The notes below the pieces were generated by a model. The model saw only the letters and a program-made list of their open reading frames with translations, searched no databases and was not told the DNA's origin. Of a stretch of 64,000 nt of DNA, positions 27,436 to 36,381 are shown piece by piece. Origin of the DNA: CBDEFX01 sp965237635 (lineage in GTDB: Bacteria > Chloroflexota > Dehalococcoidia > Lucifugimonadales > CAUZJF01); the NCBI GenBank assembly GCA_965237635.1, contig CBDEFX010000001.1, positions 992,001 through 1,056,000 of the forward strand, in the 5' to 3' direction. Both the position numbers and the translations under genes were made by a program. How positions within the stretch are numbered: position 1 is the stretch's first letter; each line of letters opens with the position of its first letter.

Positions 27436-28518
27436 ATGAAGGCTGCGGTGCTCTATGAGCCCAACACCCCGCTCGTTGTCGAGGAGTTCGATCTGGACGA
27501 TCCGCGGCGTGGCGAGGTCTTGGTCAAGACGATGGCCACGGGCGTGTGCCACTCCGACTGGCACGTCGTCAAGGGCGACTGGCCGCGCATCGCCCTACCG
27601 TCGATTCTCGGCCATGAGTCCGCTGGAGTCGTGGAGGCCGTCGGGCCGGAGGTGACCAGTCTTGAGGTGGGTGACCACGTTGTACTGACGTGGAAGCCGG
27701 GGTGTGGACGCTGCGAGATGTGCCAGCAAGGCTACCTCAGCGTGTGTGACCTTTTGCCAAGCGTCCCGTCTAAGCCCCGGATTCGCGGGACCGGCGCTGA
27801 GATAAGTCAGATGATAGGGCTTGGGGGATTCGGGAGCTACACGGTGGTCCCGGAGAACGTCGCGGTACGCGTGGACAAGGACGTCCCCTTCGCCCAGGCG
27901 GCTCTGACCGGTTGCGGGGTGTCGGCCGGGGTCGGAGCCGCCATCAACACCGCCCGCGTGCGGCCCGGCACCTCGGTTGCTGTCTTCGGTTGCGGCGGCG
28001 TCGGTTTGAACTGTATGCAGGGCTCCGCGATCGCTGGAGCGACGACGATCATCGCGGTAGACCTCCTGGACCAGAAGCTTGACTTCGCAAAGGGATTCGG
28101 AGCTACTCACACGGTGAACGCCTCCCGCGAGGACCCGGTGGAGCGGATCAAGGACCTGACGGACGGCCTAGGCGTTCACTATGCATTTGAGGCGATCGGC
28201 TTGGTGGAGAAGCCTTTCGTTCAGAGCATCGAGTGCACAAGGAAGAGGGGCGTGACGGTCTGGCTGGGCGCAGCGCCGAACGACACACCGGTCACGATCG
28301 ACGCGATGGCGCTCTTCTATGAGAAGACCGTCATGGGGTCGTACCTCGGCAGCACCAGGCCGCATATAGACATTCCGCGTTTCCTTAACCTATACAAGGC
28401 CGGCGAGCTGAAGCTAGACGAACTCATAACTCGGACTTTCCCCTTGGAAGAGATCAACACGGCGTTCGAGGCCCTGAGCAAGGGAGAGGTAGCCCGCGGC
28501 GTAATCGCCTTCGACTGA
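27436..28518 (+). CDS. Zinc-dependent alcohol dehydrogenase (MDR family)
   Basis: A 360-residue medium-chain dehydrogenase. Catalytic zinc: Cys38 (TGVCHSDWH), His60 (ILGHESAG) and Cys160 (LTGCGVS). Structural zinc: Cys90, 93, 96 and 104 (PGCGRCEMCQQGYLSVC). NAD-binding Rossmann motif FGCGGVGLN near residue 184 and VDLLDQKLDFAK with the Asp that favours NAD over NADP. It belongs to the class III / aryl-alcohol-like branch; physiological substrate unknown. AGGAGAT is placed 9 bases before the ATG. It sits alone between repeat C and the repeat-rich region. Confidence 0.93.
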   Translation: MKAAVLYEPNTPLVVEEFDLDDPRRGEVLVKTMATGVCHSDWHVVKGDWPRIALPSILGHESAGVVEAVGPEVTSLEVGDHVVLTWKPGCGRCEMCQQGYLSVCDLLPSVPSKPRIRGTGAEISQMIGLGGFGSYTVVPENVAVRVDKDVPFAQAALTGCGVSAGVGAAINTARVRPGTSVAVFGCGGVGLNCMQGSAIAGATTIIAVDLLDQKLDFAKGFGATHTVNASREDPVERIKDLTDGLGVHYAFEAIGLVEKPFVQSIECTRKRGVTVWLGAAPNDTPVTIDAMALFYEKTVMGSYLGSTRPHIDIPRFLNLYKAGELKLDELITRTFPLEEINTAFEALSKGEVARGVIAFD

Positions 28519-28673
28519 AGGTGTGTTCTTCTCACCCATCCCTTCGGCAGGTCCGAGTAGGACTCGCGACTCCAGTCGGAGCTCAGGACAGGCTCTAACC
28601 TTCCCCCCTGGACGGGGGAAGGGATTGGAGATGGGCGCATGCTATGCGCCCCTACAGGACCGGCCTCGAGTCC

Positions 28674-28717
28674 TGAAAAAAGTGTTCCATTTTGCTCTAT
28701 TGTGTCCCACTCAGCTA
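28674..28717 (+). repeat. Dispersed repeat B, copy 2
   Basis: AAAAAAGTGTTCCATTTTGC begins a 44-bp segment matching the minus strand of 18470-18427 at about 85 percent, ending GTCCCACTCAGCTA. Further 8-mers follow in opposite orientation (GTGGGACA near 28735, ATGGGACA near 28756). Confidence 0.6.
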
Positions 28718-28905
28718 GGAAACCTTGGTACACCGTGGGACAGTTGGGCAACGAAATGGGACAGGCCCCCTCGGCGGCTCAGCGCAGGCCGGTTGGGTCG
28801 GTCCCTCGGAGTAAGTATAGTACGTATGTTCGTTATTGTCGATGGGTCCGTTGGGTGTCCTCTTCGTCAAGTAAGAGGGACGGCGGGTTTGAAACCCGCC
28901 CCTAC

Positions 28906-29060
28906 GTCCAGGCTGGGGAAGCCAGGACTGTTGTTCAACCCACAGGCTGGGGAAGCCAGGACGATCGTTCAACCCAAGGCTGGGGAAGTCGGGACGGTCG
29001 TTCAACCCACAGGCTGGGGAAGCCAGGACGGGTCGTTCAACCCCACAGGCTGGGGAAGCC
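28906..29060. repeat. 33-bp minisatellite
   Basis: Five tandem units of CAGGCTGGGGAAGCCAGGAC plus a spacer containing GTTCAACCC; unit length about 33-34 with small differences. One more diverged unit occurs at 30368-30400, beyond the IS481 insertion. The units hold a short inverted repeat (GGCTGGGG / CCCCAGCC-like). Confidence 0.85.
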
Positions 29061-29101
29061 AGGAGGGGAGGGCGGGTTTGAAACCCGCCCCTACATCCAG
29101 G

Positions 29102-30364
29102 TGTATAGACCGGGGACATAGCTTACACATGTTCGGGAACATGGTGGACACCATAATAGGCATGACTTCATTACAAGGAGGTGGTCATGCCATGGAAGGA
29201 GATGTCCGTTATGTCTCAGAGGAGAGAGTTCGTGGAGTTGGCGCAGGCTGAAGGCACCAACAAAAGGGGCCTTTGCCGTCGCTTCGGGATCAGCCCTACG
29301 ACTGGATACAAGTGGCTTGGGCGTTTCCGTGAAGGGAGCGAGGCAGGCCTGGTCGAGCTGCCGCGGCGGCCTCACTACTCGCCTGCACGTACCCCATCGC
29401 AGGTTGAGCAGGCGGTGCTGTCTGCCCGTGCGGCCCATCCGGCCTGGGGAGCTCGTAAGCTGCGACGGTGGCTTTTGGACCGCAGGGATGTGTTTGAGGC
29501 GGACATGCCGGCCCCCAGTACTATCACGGCGATCTTGCGTCGTCATGGCCGCATTGACCCCGCCGAGGGGCCCAAGCACCGTTCCTGGCAGCGATTTGAA
29601 CACCAGGCACCCAACGACCTGTGGCAGATGGACTTCAAAGGCCACTTCCCCCTTACCCGAGGACGCTGCCACCCTCTGACTGTTCTGGACGATCACTCTC
29701 GGTTTGCCTTGGGGCTGCAGGCCTGCGGTAACGAGCAGGGAGAGATGGTGCAACAGCGCCTGACGGCTATCTTCCGGCGCTACGGCCTGCCCAACACAAT
29801 GTTGATGGACAATGGCTCCCCGTGGGGCCATGACCAAGACCACCCCTACACACCTTTTACAGTCTGGCTGCTGAGGTTGGGCATCGGAGTCAGTCATGGA
29901 CGCCCTTATCACCCTCAGACACAGGGAAAAGATGAGCGCTTCCACCGAACCATGACCGTTGAAGTGCTGCAGGGGAGCAGCTTCACTGATCTGGCGCACT
30001 GCCAGAGAGCCTTCGACCTGTGGCGGGACATCTACAACTTGGAGCAGCCCCATGACGCCCTTGACCTTGCTACTCCGGCCACCAAGTACCAAGTGAGCCA
30101 AAGACTGTTTCCCGAGATCCTTCCACCCTTGGAATACGAACCAACTGACCTGGTACGCCGTGTTCACGACAAAGGTAGGCTCCAGTTGTTTGGCCGTATC
30201 TTCAAGGTGCCTAAGGCCTTCAAGGGCATGCCAGTGGCTATTCGGCCGACAACTGACGATGGAGTCTGGAACGTCTTCTTCGCCACTCATCAAATCGCCC
30301 AGCTTGACCTCAGGCACGATGCCTAACATACTCAAATGTGTCCACCATGTGTCCGGTCCATACA
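29102..30364 (+). mobile_element. IS481-family element
   Basis: 1263 bp with terminal repeats TGTATAGACCGG / CCGGTCCATACA and a clean 5-bp target duplication CCAGG (29097-29101 and 30365-30369). It inserted in the minisatellite, whose sequence resumes to the right. Confidence 0.9.
29187..30326 (+). CDS. IS481-family transposase
   Basis: A 379-residue integrase-core transposase. N-terminal HTH (RGLCRRFGISPTTGYKWLGR), catalytic Asp in LWQMDFKGHF, second Asp in MLMDNGSPWG and Glu in QGKDERFHRTM: the DDE set of IS481/IS3 integrases. The ATG at 29187 sits close behind AAGGAGG. All parts are present, so it should be active. Confidence 0.93.
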   Translation: MPWKEMSVMSQRREFVELAQAEGTNKRGLCRRFGISPTTGYKWLGRFREGSEAGLVELPRRPHYSPARTPSQVEQAVLSARAAHPAWGARKLRRWLLDRRDVFEADMPAPSTITAILRRHGRIDPAEGPKHRSWQRFEHQAPNDLWQMDFKGHFPLTRGRCHPLTVLDDHSRFALGLQACGNEQGEMVQQRLTAIFRRYGLPNTMLMDNGSPWGHDQDHPYTPFTVWLLRLGIGVSHGRPYHPQTQGKDERFHRTMTVEVLQGSSFTDLAHCQRAFDLWRDIYNLEQPHDALDLATPATKYQVSQRLFPEILPPLEYEPTDLVRRVHDKGRLQLFGRIFKVPKAFKGMPVAIRPTTDDGVWNVFFATHQIAQLDLRHDA

Positions 30365-30500
30365 CCAGGCTGGAGAAGCCAAGACTGTTGTTCGACCTTG
30401 CTCAGGACAGGCGGGTACGAGCAGAACTCGCGCGCGATTTAAAGTGCAGCGCGCTCAGGGGGGCTTGAGCCGACGCCATCAAAAGGAGTAGGTTATCATC

Positions 30501-30881
30501 ATGCAACAGATCCTCACTGAGGGAGTCGTCGTGAAGAGACCCGGGTTGGCGGCGCTACTGAACGTCGTTCCGTTCGGAATTGGCTACCTATATTTGGGCA
30601 GCATCGGCATGTTTGCCTACGTCCTTTTACTCGCGATCGCCGCGCCGTTCGCAGGCTTCTTGGCGGGGTCGGTGTTCTTAGATGGAGCCGCCGCGGCGGT
30701 AAACCACTGCGGGAGTGGTTTTTCCGAAGACTGCACACGACCCGCGTGGGCCTGGGTGCTAGTAATAGTAGGGTGGGCTCTTCCCTTCGGGCTGATAGCC
30801 AGCTTCAGCGCCCGAGACGCCCACCGCCGCGCGGTCGCGGAGAACCCGCCACCTGGAGGAACCGGCCGAAGAGAAGAGTAG
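30501..30881 (+). CDS. Small membrane protein
   Basis: A 126-residue protein with about three hydrophobic helices: ALLNVVPFGIGYLYLGSIGM, YVLLLAIAAPFAGFLAGSVF and AWVLVIVGWALPFGLIASF, and a charged C-terminus. A loop between helices two and three has two Cys (NHCGSGFSEDC) that could pair outside the membrane. AAGGAG precedes the ATG. The GFGYLYLGxxG pattern recalls small TM2-like proteins, but I do not assign a family. Confidence 0.65.
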   Translation: MQQILTEGVVVKRPGLAALLNVVPFGIGYLYLGSIGMFAYVLLLAIAAPFAGFLAGSVFLDGAAAAVNHCGSGFSEDCTRPAWAWVLVIVGWALPFGLIASFSARDAHRRAVAENPPPGGTGRREE

Positions 30882-30890
30882 AGGCAGCCG

Positions 30891-31226
30891 TCAGACGGAC
30901 CCGCCGGTCCTCTTCTTCGGCCTCGACATGCGAGCCTTGGCGCCGACGCGTTCCTCGACGGGCGCCAGCGGCAGCTTCACCTTTATCTTTCGTTGCCTCT
31001 TCGGGTCTCGTCCTCTTACCACGTTGACTGACGTGACCAGTGTCCACTTGAAGGTCCAGGAGCTCTTGGAATCTCGCTGAAGGTCGTTGGCCTCGTCGAG
31101 GTGTGTAGGCGGGGCCGGCTGAATCTGTAGTTTTGCCACGTGGGCGCTAGGCTCGCCGGAGCGGAGCGTTTCGTCGTTGAGGAATTCAAGGCTGCTGTGG
31201 ACGTACGACTCGGTGCGCTGGCTTAA
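30891..31226 (-). pseudogene. C-terminal fragment of an unknown gene
   Basis: About 110 residues (SQRTESYVHSSLEFLNDETL, later TFKWTLVTSVNVVRGRDPKR and a Lys/Arg-rich tail) whose upstream part is missing at the IS1380 copy 5 boundary. The composition is ordinary for a structured C-terminus. I do not recognise it. Confidence 0.45.
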
Positions 31227-32946
31227 CCCGAATCCACCGAAGGAGGGCGTCGGGTTAGCGTCCTGAGGCGGCAAGAAGGCGCTCCTGTGCTTCTGGGATA
31301 ATGGTTTTGTAGCAAAAAAACGGCCCCGGAAAAGGAGCACCCAATAGATGCTGCCACGCAACCACCCCGACCGGATCCAAATCACCTTCGACGACCGCCG
31401 TTTGGTGGCCAATGCCGGGCTGCTCCTTCCGGCCACCCTGGCGCGGCACCTCGGCCTGCCCGAACTCGTCCGGCAGCGCCTCGACCTGGGCGATGCCCCG
31501 GGGCGGGCGAACACGAGCGACAAGATGATGACGCTGGTGGCGTCTGCGCTGGCTGGGGGCGATTGCATTGACGACGCCGATGTGTTGCGCACCGGGGGGA
31601 CGGCCTGCACCCTGGGCGGCACGGTCAAGGCGCCATCCACCCTGGGCACCTTCCTGCGCAGCTTCCGGTGGGGCCACGTCCGTCAACTCGACCGGGTGAG
31701 CCGCGAGTTGCTGGCCCGGGCTTGGCAGGCCGGGGCGGGACCCGGCGACGGGCCCCTGACCATTGACCTGGACTCCACCATCTGCGAGACCTACGGACTG
31801 GCCAAGGAGGGCGCCCGCCACCACGGCTATACCGGCAAGCGGGGCTACCACCCGCTGCCGGCCATCGCCGCCGGCACCGGAGACGTGCTGATGTCCCGGC
31901 TGCGCGAGGGCCGGGCCAACACCGCCCGCGGCGCCGCCCACTTCCTGCGGGAGACGGTGGGACGGGTGCGCTACGCCGGGGCCGACGGACGACTCACGCT
32001 ACGGGCCGACAGCGGGTTCTACACTCATAGCGTGGTATCCGTCTGCCGCAAGATGGATGTCCGCTTCTCCATCACCATCCGCCAGCACAAAAGCCTGCAC
32101 AATCTCATCGAGGCGATACCCGAAGATGCCTGGACGCCGATTCCTTACTGGATGGACGGTGCCGCCGATGTGGCCGAGACCACCTGCACCCCCTTCCAAG
32201 CCGAGGCGGACGCCGCGCCGGTACGGCTCATCGTCCGGCGGGTGAAGCCGACGCCCGGTTCCCAACTGGCCCTCTTCGCCAAATACAGCTATCATGGCTT
32301 CATCACCGACCGGGACGGGGAGTTGCTCGAACTGGAGGCTGACCATCGCCGCCACGCCGAGATCGAGAATGCCATACGCGACCTCAAGTACGGCGTCGGG
32401 CTGAACCATCTCCCCTCGGGCCGCTTCGCCGCCAACGGCGCCTGGCTGGCCATCCAGACGATGGCCCACAACCTGGCCCGCTGGACGGCGCGGATCGGTC
32501 TGGGAGAGCGGATAGCCACCACCAAGACCCTCCGGCGGCGGTTCTTCTCCCTGGCCGGACGGCTCACCCGCTCGGCACGCCGGTTGACCCTGCATCTTCC
32601 GGATCGCTGGCCTTGGGCTGAGAAGTTCAGCCGCGCCTTGGCCCGGCTGCGAGCCATTCCACTCCCGGCCTGACGGCACCGTCGGCGACCGACCCACCCA
32701 CCGGACAACCGAAGATCCCCGCAGACTCGTGCCAGCCCGGTCCGAGAGAGTTCCCTGCTGCGTATTCTCTCGCCATCCCGCGCATCGCAGCTCCCGCAGA
32801 CGGCCATAGGGGCCCCTGTGCGGCGATGAAGACCGTCCGCCGACCTCCCTACCCCAAATGGAACCCAGGCTATTTCCCCTGTAGCTCCCTCACCCCCCTT
32901 CCGCTTTCCTCACGCCGTCTATCGGTGTCCTTCGGTGGATTCGGGG
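31226..32946 (+). mobile_element. IS1380-family element, copy 5 (intact)
   Basis: Same element with terminal bases changed (ACCCG at left, GGGGT at right). TAA adjoins both ends. It separates two unrelated gene remnants (30891-31226 and 32947-33022), so the insertion was accompanied by, or followed, a rearrangement. Confidence 0.9.
31348..32673 (+). CDS. IS1380-family transposase
   Basis: Intact 441-residue transposase with two visible differences from the others (THSVVSV for THGVVSV just after the second catalytic Asp, and AIQTMAHN for AVQTMAHN). Confidence 0.93.
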   Translation: MLPRNHPDRIQITFDDRRLVANAGLLLPATLARHLGLPELVRQRLDLGDAPGRANTSDKMMTLVASALAGGDCIDDADVLRTGGTACTLGGTVKAPSTLGTFLRSFRWGHVRQLDRVSRELLARAWQAGAGPGDGPLTIDLDSTICETYGLAKEGARHHGYTGKRGYHPLPAIAAGTGDVLMSRLREGRANTARGAAHFLRETVGRVRYAGADGRLTLRADSGFYTHSVVSVCRKMDVRFSITIRQHKSLHNLIEAIPEDAWTPIPYWMDGAADVAETTCTPFQAEADAAPVRLIVRRVKPTPGSQLALFAKYSYHGFITDRDGELLELEADHRRHAEIENAIRDLKYGVGLNHLPSGRFAANGAWLAIQTMAHNLARWTARIGLGERIATTKTLRRRFFSLAGRLTRSARRLTLHLPDRWPWAEKFSRALARLRAIPLPA

Positions 32947-33022
32947 TAAGGCGGCGTTTGAACTGGGTATCGGCTATGCAACGCTCAAACGCCTGATCGA
33001 CGCACAAGAGTCGGCTGGCTAG
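32947..33022 (+). pseudogene. C-terminal HTH fragment of a resolvase
   Basis: The frame reads KAAFELGIGYATLKRLIDAQ followed by ESAG and a stop, the helix-turn-helix at the end of a Hin/Tn3-type serine resolvase. The catalytic domain is missing beyond the IS1380 boundary. Confidence 0.65.
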
Positions 33023-33073
33023 GCGGCTGCATTGGGAACGCCTGTACATCCACAAAACGTGCCTCAAAACGGG

Positions 33074-33101
33074 TTGACGTGTATACGTTCCCGTATACAC
33101 T
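33074..33101 (+). promoter_or_regulatory. Promoter with palindromic operator
   Basis: TTGACG (33074-33079) and TACACT (33096-33101), 16 bases apart, overlap a perfect inverted repeat GTGTATACG-TTCC-CGTATACAC (33079-33100). The location before the recombinase genes and the overlap suggest repression by a dimeric DNA-binding protein. Confidence 0.6.
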
Positions 33102-33151
33102 GTACCGCCACAAATCCAGGTGCTGCCAAATACGGTGAGACAGACCTCATC

Positions 33152-33235
33152 ATGATCGATAACTTCCTTGAGACACTTGCCAATGCGGCCATGGCCGTTG
33201 CAGCCCGCAGGCCGAACGACGAGGACGAAGAATGA
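33152..33235 (+). CDS. Tiny ORF before the serine recombinase
   Basis: 27 residues (MIDNFLETLANAAMAVAARR, then PNDEDEE), ending in ATGA overlap with the recombinase start. The tight coupling makes translation plausible; function may only be to couple ribosomes into the recombinase gene. Confidence 0.4.
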   Translation: MIDNFLETLANAAMAVAARRPNDEDEE

Positions 33236-34848
33236 GCGACGCGAACTCCAAGAGAGCTGTGGCCTACCTCAGGGTATCGTCTATCTCACAGGTGGACGGG
33301 CACTCTCTGAACGCCCAGGAGCGGCTCTTCAATCAGCTGTGTGAGAGCCGAGGGTGGGCGGCCGTCAGGGTCTATCGGGAAGAGGGCCAGTCGGCCCACT
33401 CGGAGTCGGTGAAGAAGCGCCCTATCTTCCGCCAACTGATGGAGGACGCCAAGAGGGATCAATTCGATATCGTCGTAGTCCATACCCTTGACCGATGGTC
33501 CCGCAACCTCAGGGTCACCCTGGAGTCGCTGGCCAACCTGGGCATGCACAACGTCGCTCTCGTCTCCATCACCGAGAACATCGACTACTCGACCCCTGAG
33601 GGGATGTTGACGACTCAACTTCTGGGGTCCTTCGCCCAGTTCTTCTCCAACATGCTTGGCACTCACGTAAGCAAGGGTCTGGATGAGAGGGCCAATGAGG
33701 GCAGACACACCGGCGGCATCCCGTTCGGATACGAATCCTGCTGGATGAGCCAGGACGGAGAGCGCAGGCGCAGATGCCCAAAAGAGCATTCCGGGGGCGT
33801 TCATCTTATTGCGTCCGAGGTTGCCGCGGTCCAGGAGATGTTCAAACGGTACTCGACGGGATCGACCACACTAAGCCAGCTCGCCGCGTGGCTGAACGGG
33901 AGCGGCTTACGGACTCGCAACACCAAGCAGTTGGCAGGCGCTGATGGCAAGCTCTCGCCCGGTCCAAAGCTATTTACCACTGCCTCAGTGAGGGGCATCC
34001 TCCATAACGCTTTCTACTCGGGTCTTGTCAGGCACAGGAAGCAACTCCGACCGGGAGCCCACGAGCCAGTCGTCGGCCAGGAGATCTTCGATCTGGTCCA
34101 GGACAAGATGCGGCACAACAGCGGCAGATCAACGACCCTGAGCCCTCACCCTCACCCTGAGCGTGACTATCTTCTGAAAGGGATCATCCGTTGCGCCTAC
34201 TGCAAGATGCCGATGTGGGCACAGACCTATAAAAGCGGAAGGAGGTACTACCGTGAGCACAGGGAGTCTCGCAGTAACACCCAATGCCCAGCTCACGGTG
34301 GCTCGATACCGTGCCGCCTGGCTGATGAGCAGGTCGGAAGGATCGTCGAGGCCATCGAGCTGGGACCTGCATGGCAAGAGCAGCTCCTCTCGATAATCAG
34401 CGCCAGGGACGAGGTCGAAGTAGTCCAAGCCAAGCGGCGAAAGGTCCAGGAGAGGCTTCGGAGACTCGCCAAGACCTATGTCGATGGAGTTTATGATGAC
34501 CAGGAGTATAAGCGGCAGAAGCGGAACCTGGAGATGGAGCTCGAGTCCCTCGTTGTGCCAAAGGCTGCCGCTGCCGCAGAGGCGGGGAAGCTGATAGAGA
34601 GGCTGCCTGAGCTATGGGCTGGTGCCAACATGGAAGAGCGTCGGAAGCTGTTGGTGGCCATGCTGGACGCCGTTTACGTTGACACGAAAGACGCCCGTTC
34701 GGTCGTCGCCATCAAGCCCAAAGCTCCGTTCAGGCCGGTCTTCCATCTGGCAACCACCCGTGCCGGCTCCGGCGTATCTCTTACGCCTGGTCCTGACCGG
34801 AAACAACAGGAACGTACCGAGCGAGTGTTCGAGGCCGCCTTCTCATAG
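33232..34848 (+). CDS. Large serine recombinase
   Basis: A 538-residue large serine recombinase. Catalytic domain residues 8-150 (AYLRVSSISQ, nucleophile Ser16; VHTLDRWSRNLR; a GMLTTQLLGSFAQFF helix), a recombinase domain (IPFGYE near 165, TTLSQLAAWLNGSGLRTRNT, RGILHNAFYSGLVRHR), a zinc ribbon (IRCAYCKMPMWA ... CPAHGGSIPCRL) and a long coiled coil (RRKVQERLRRLAKTYVDGVY). It probably mediates integration and excision of the surrounding element; no att site could be identified. Confidence 0.92.
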   Translation: MSDANSKRAVAYLRVSSISQVDGHSLNAQERLFNQLCESRGWAAVRVYREEGQSAHSESVKKRPIFRQLMEDAKRDQFDIVVVHTLDRWSRNLRVTLESLANLGMHNVALVSITENIDYSTPEGMLTTQLLGSFAQFFSNMLGTHVSKGLDERANEGRHTGGIPFGYESCWMSQDGERRRRCPKEHSGGVHLIASEVAAVQEMFKRYSTGSTTLSQLAAWLNGSGLRTRNTKQLAGADGKLSPGPKLFTTASVRGILHNAFYSGLVRHRKQLRPGAHEPVVGQEIFDLVQDKMRHNSGRSTTLSPHPHPERDYLLKGIIRCAYCKMPMWAQTYKSGRRYYREHRESRSNTQCPAHGGSIPCRLADEQVGRIVEAIELGPAWQEQLLSIISARDEVEVVQAKRRKVQERLRRLAKTYVDGVYDDQEYKRQKRNLEMELESLVVPKAAAAAEAGKLIERLPELWAGANMEERRKLLVAMLDAVYVDTKDARSVVAIKPKAPFRPVFHLATTRAGSGVSLTPGPDRKQQERTERVFEAAFS

Positions 34849-35023
34849 CTACGGCTCGGTCCTGTCCGTTCCACCCGCCATAGCGAAGCACCGCCCCAGC
34901 CTGCTGTTCCGCACCTGCTATAGTACCTATGCTCCAAAAGGGGGCCGTCTTGCGTCGTAGCTATCACGAGCCGTAATATCAGCCGTACCAAAAGGACTAC
35001 TTTGTTGACAGTGGGAGGTGGCG

Positions 35024-35233
35024 ATGAAGAAGCAGCAATATTCCTGCGTCAAATGTGGAGGAACAGAATATAGGTCGGGTGAGTTAAGGACCACGGGATC
35101 AGGGCTGACACGGTTCCTCAACATCCAAAACCAGAAATACGCCACAGTAGCGTGCACGGAATGTGGCCACACAGAGCTATACCGGCTAGACGGTGGCGGC
35201 ATTGGCAACATTGTCGATCTCTTCACGAACTAG
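35024..35233 (+). CDS. Zinc-ribbon protein (DUF2082-like)
   Basis: About 69 residues with two Cys pairs (CVKCGG and CTECGHTELYRL) characteristic of a small zinc-ribbon family predicted to bind nucleic acid. GGGAGG lies about 7 bases before the ATG at 35024; a GTG at 35018 overlaps that site and is less likely. Its stop lies inside the first 153-bp direct repeat. Confidence 0.75.
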   Translation: MKKQQYSCVKCGGTEYRSGELRTTGSGLTRFLNIQNQKYATVACTECGHTELYRLDGGGIGNIVDLFTN

Positions 35234-35382
35234 TGGTACGAAAGCTTTGAAATGAGGGTTAGCCTGGATTGGCGAGACCTCACGGCAACAGTGAGTCCCT
35301 TCCCGTCAGGGGGAAGGTTAGGATGGGAGCGTCGCGCAGTATTCTCGTTACCCTTCATTGCTAGGATGTCGGTCTACTAGTC
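35230..35382 (+). repeat. 153-bp direct repeat, left copy
   Basis: Begins CTAGTGGTACGAAAGC and ends CTACTAGTC. It matches 36013-36165 with about four differences. Contains the REP-like CCCTTCCCGTCAGGGGGAAGG hairpin. It lies immediately downstream of the exonuclease gene. Confidence 0.9.
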
Positions 35383-35389
35383 AGAAGGC

Positions 35390-35929
35390 TCAGTTGTCAA
35401 TCCTATGGAAGACCCTTGCTAACTGGAAAGCCATCATGGCGTCATCGTAAGCACTATGAAAGCGACCTGATGGAATTCGGTAGTAGGCAACTGCATCTTG
35501 GAGTTTAGACCCTGCCCATGCACCTATAACGTCTCGGAATCTCCACATCGTACAGAGAATCTTGTTATTGCCTATGCTGTCCACACCGGCACGCCTGAAT
35601 TCTTCTTCCAAGAAACTCATATCAAACGTTGCATTGTGAGCGATGATTGGTAAATCGCCGATGAAGTCTCTCAGTTCTTGAGCTATATTGGCAAATGGTT
35701 CCTTATTGACTACGCTGCTATCCGATATTCCATGTACTGCTGTTGCTTCGACAGGAATCGGACGCTGCGGGTTGACGATCTCGTACATTTCCCCAATAGG
35801 CGTCTCCTTGGAGAAGTGCACGTGCAATGCTGCTACAGAGACCAGACGGTCATTTGAAGGCGAGAAACCTGTGGTTTCCGCATCTATTACAATGGCATCA
35901 TCCAATCCACGAAAGTCAATCTGAACCAC
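35390..35929 (-). CDS. DEDDh 3'-5' exonuclease
   Basis: A 179-residue DnaQ-fold exonuclease. All five catalytic positions are visible: Asp16 and Glu18 (VIDAETTGF), Asp103 (AHNATFDMSFL), His158 and Asp163 (HSAYDDAMM). The TAVHGIS and AHN-TFD segments match the polymerase III epsilon and PolC exonuclease group, but there is no polymerase or other domain. Length is normal for a stand-alone enzyme. GTG start at 35929 after GAGGAG. It is the only gene between two 153-bp direct repeats, so it looks like a cassette. Confidence 0.9.
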   Translation of the reverse strand: MVQIDFRGLDDAIVIDAETTGFSPSNDRLVSVAALHVHFSKETPIGEMYEIVNPQRPIPVEATAVHGISDSSVVNKEPFANIAQELRDFIGDLPIIAHNATFDMSFLEEEFRRAGVDSIGNNKILCTMWRFRDVIGAWAGSKLQDAVAYYRIPSGRFHSAYDDAMMAFQLARVFHRIDN

Positions 35930-36012
35930 AGGTGTCTCCTCGGTGTTTTTTCAAAGGCAGCGTAGTGTGTGCTCCCGCTCACCGCACCATCATCATAGAC
36001 TGTCACCACAAC

Positions 36013-36165
36013 CTAGTGGTGCGAAATCTTTGAAATGAGGGTTAGCCTGGATTGGCGAGACCTCACGGCAACAGTGAGTCCCTTCCCGTCAGGGGGAAGG
36101 TTAGGATGGGAGCGTCGCGCAGTATTCTGGTTACCCTTCATTGCTAGGATGTCAGTCTACTAGTC
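36013..36165 (+). repeat. 153-bp direct repeat, right copy
   Basis: Second copy of 35230-35382, upstream of the exonuclease gene. Together they bracket 630 bp. Confidence 0.9.
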
Positions 36166-36277
36166 CTCAGGGGCAACTGGCACCGACTCTCGCGCACCAG
36201 AGTCTCGAACTCCTTGGAATAGTGGGCGAGTTGATCTCTCGTTTCCCTGGGAACAGGACACTTTGCCTCTAAGAGTC

Positions 36278-36381
36278 CGTGTTCGTGGTGGAGACGGGGG
36301 AGGGCCGAGCTACACCTGGAACACGAGGTTTCGGTGCTGTTAGCCGCCTGATAAAAAAAGTGGGGTATCCCCAAAACCTGG
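36278..36381 (+). repeat. Dispersed repeat A, copy 2
   Basis: Reverse complement of 10732-10836. It runs directly into the truncated response regulator at about 36376, so it marks the break. Confidence 0.8.

Larger units (their letters stand above)
28519..29101. other. Repeat-rich gene-free stretch
   Basis: Contains a 37-bp dispersed repeat (near 28549-28586, also 4479-4516), hairpins GGGCGCATGC/GCATGCGCCC, dispersed repeat B copy 2, the REP-like GGCGGGTTTGAAACCCGCCC twice (near 28882 and 29068) and the 33-bp minisatellite at 28906-29060. No gene is supported. Confidence 0.7.

Noticed and set aside
28906..29060. Possible CRISPR array
   Set aside because: Units of 33-34 bp are contiguous and nearly identical without unique spacers, so a minisatellite.
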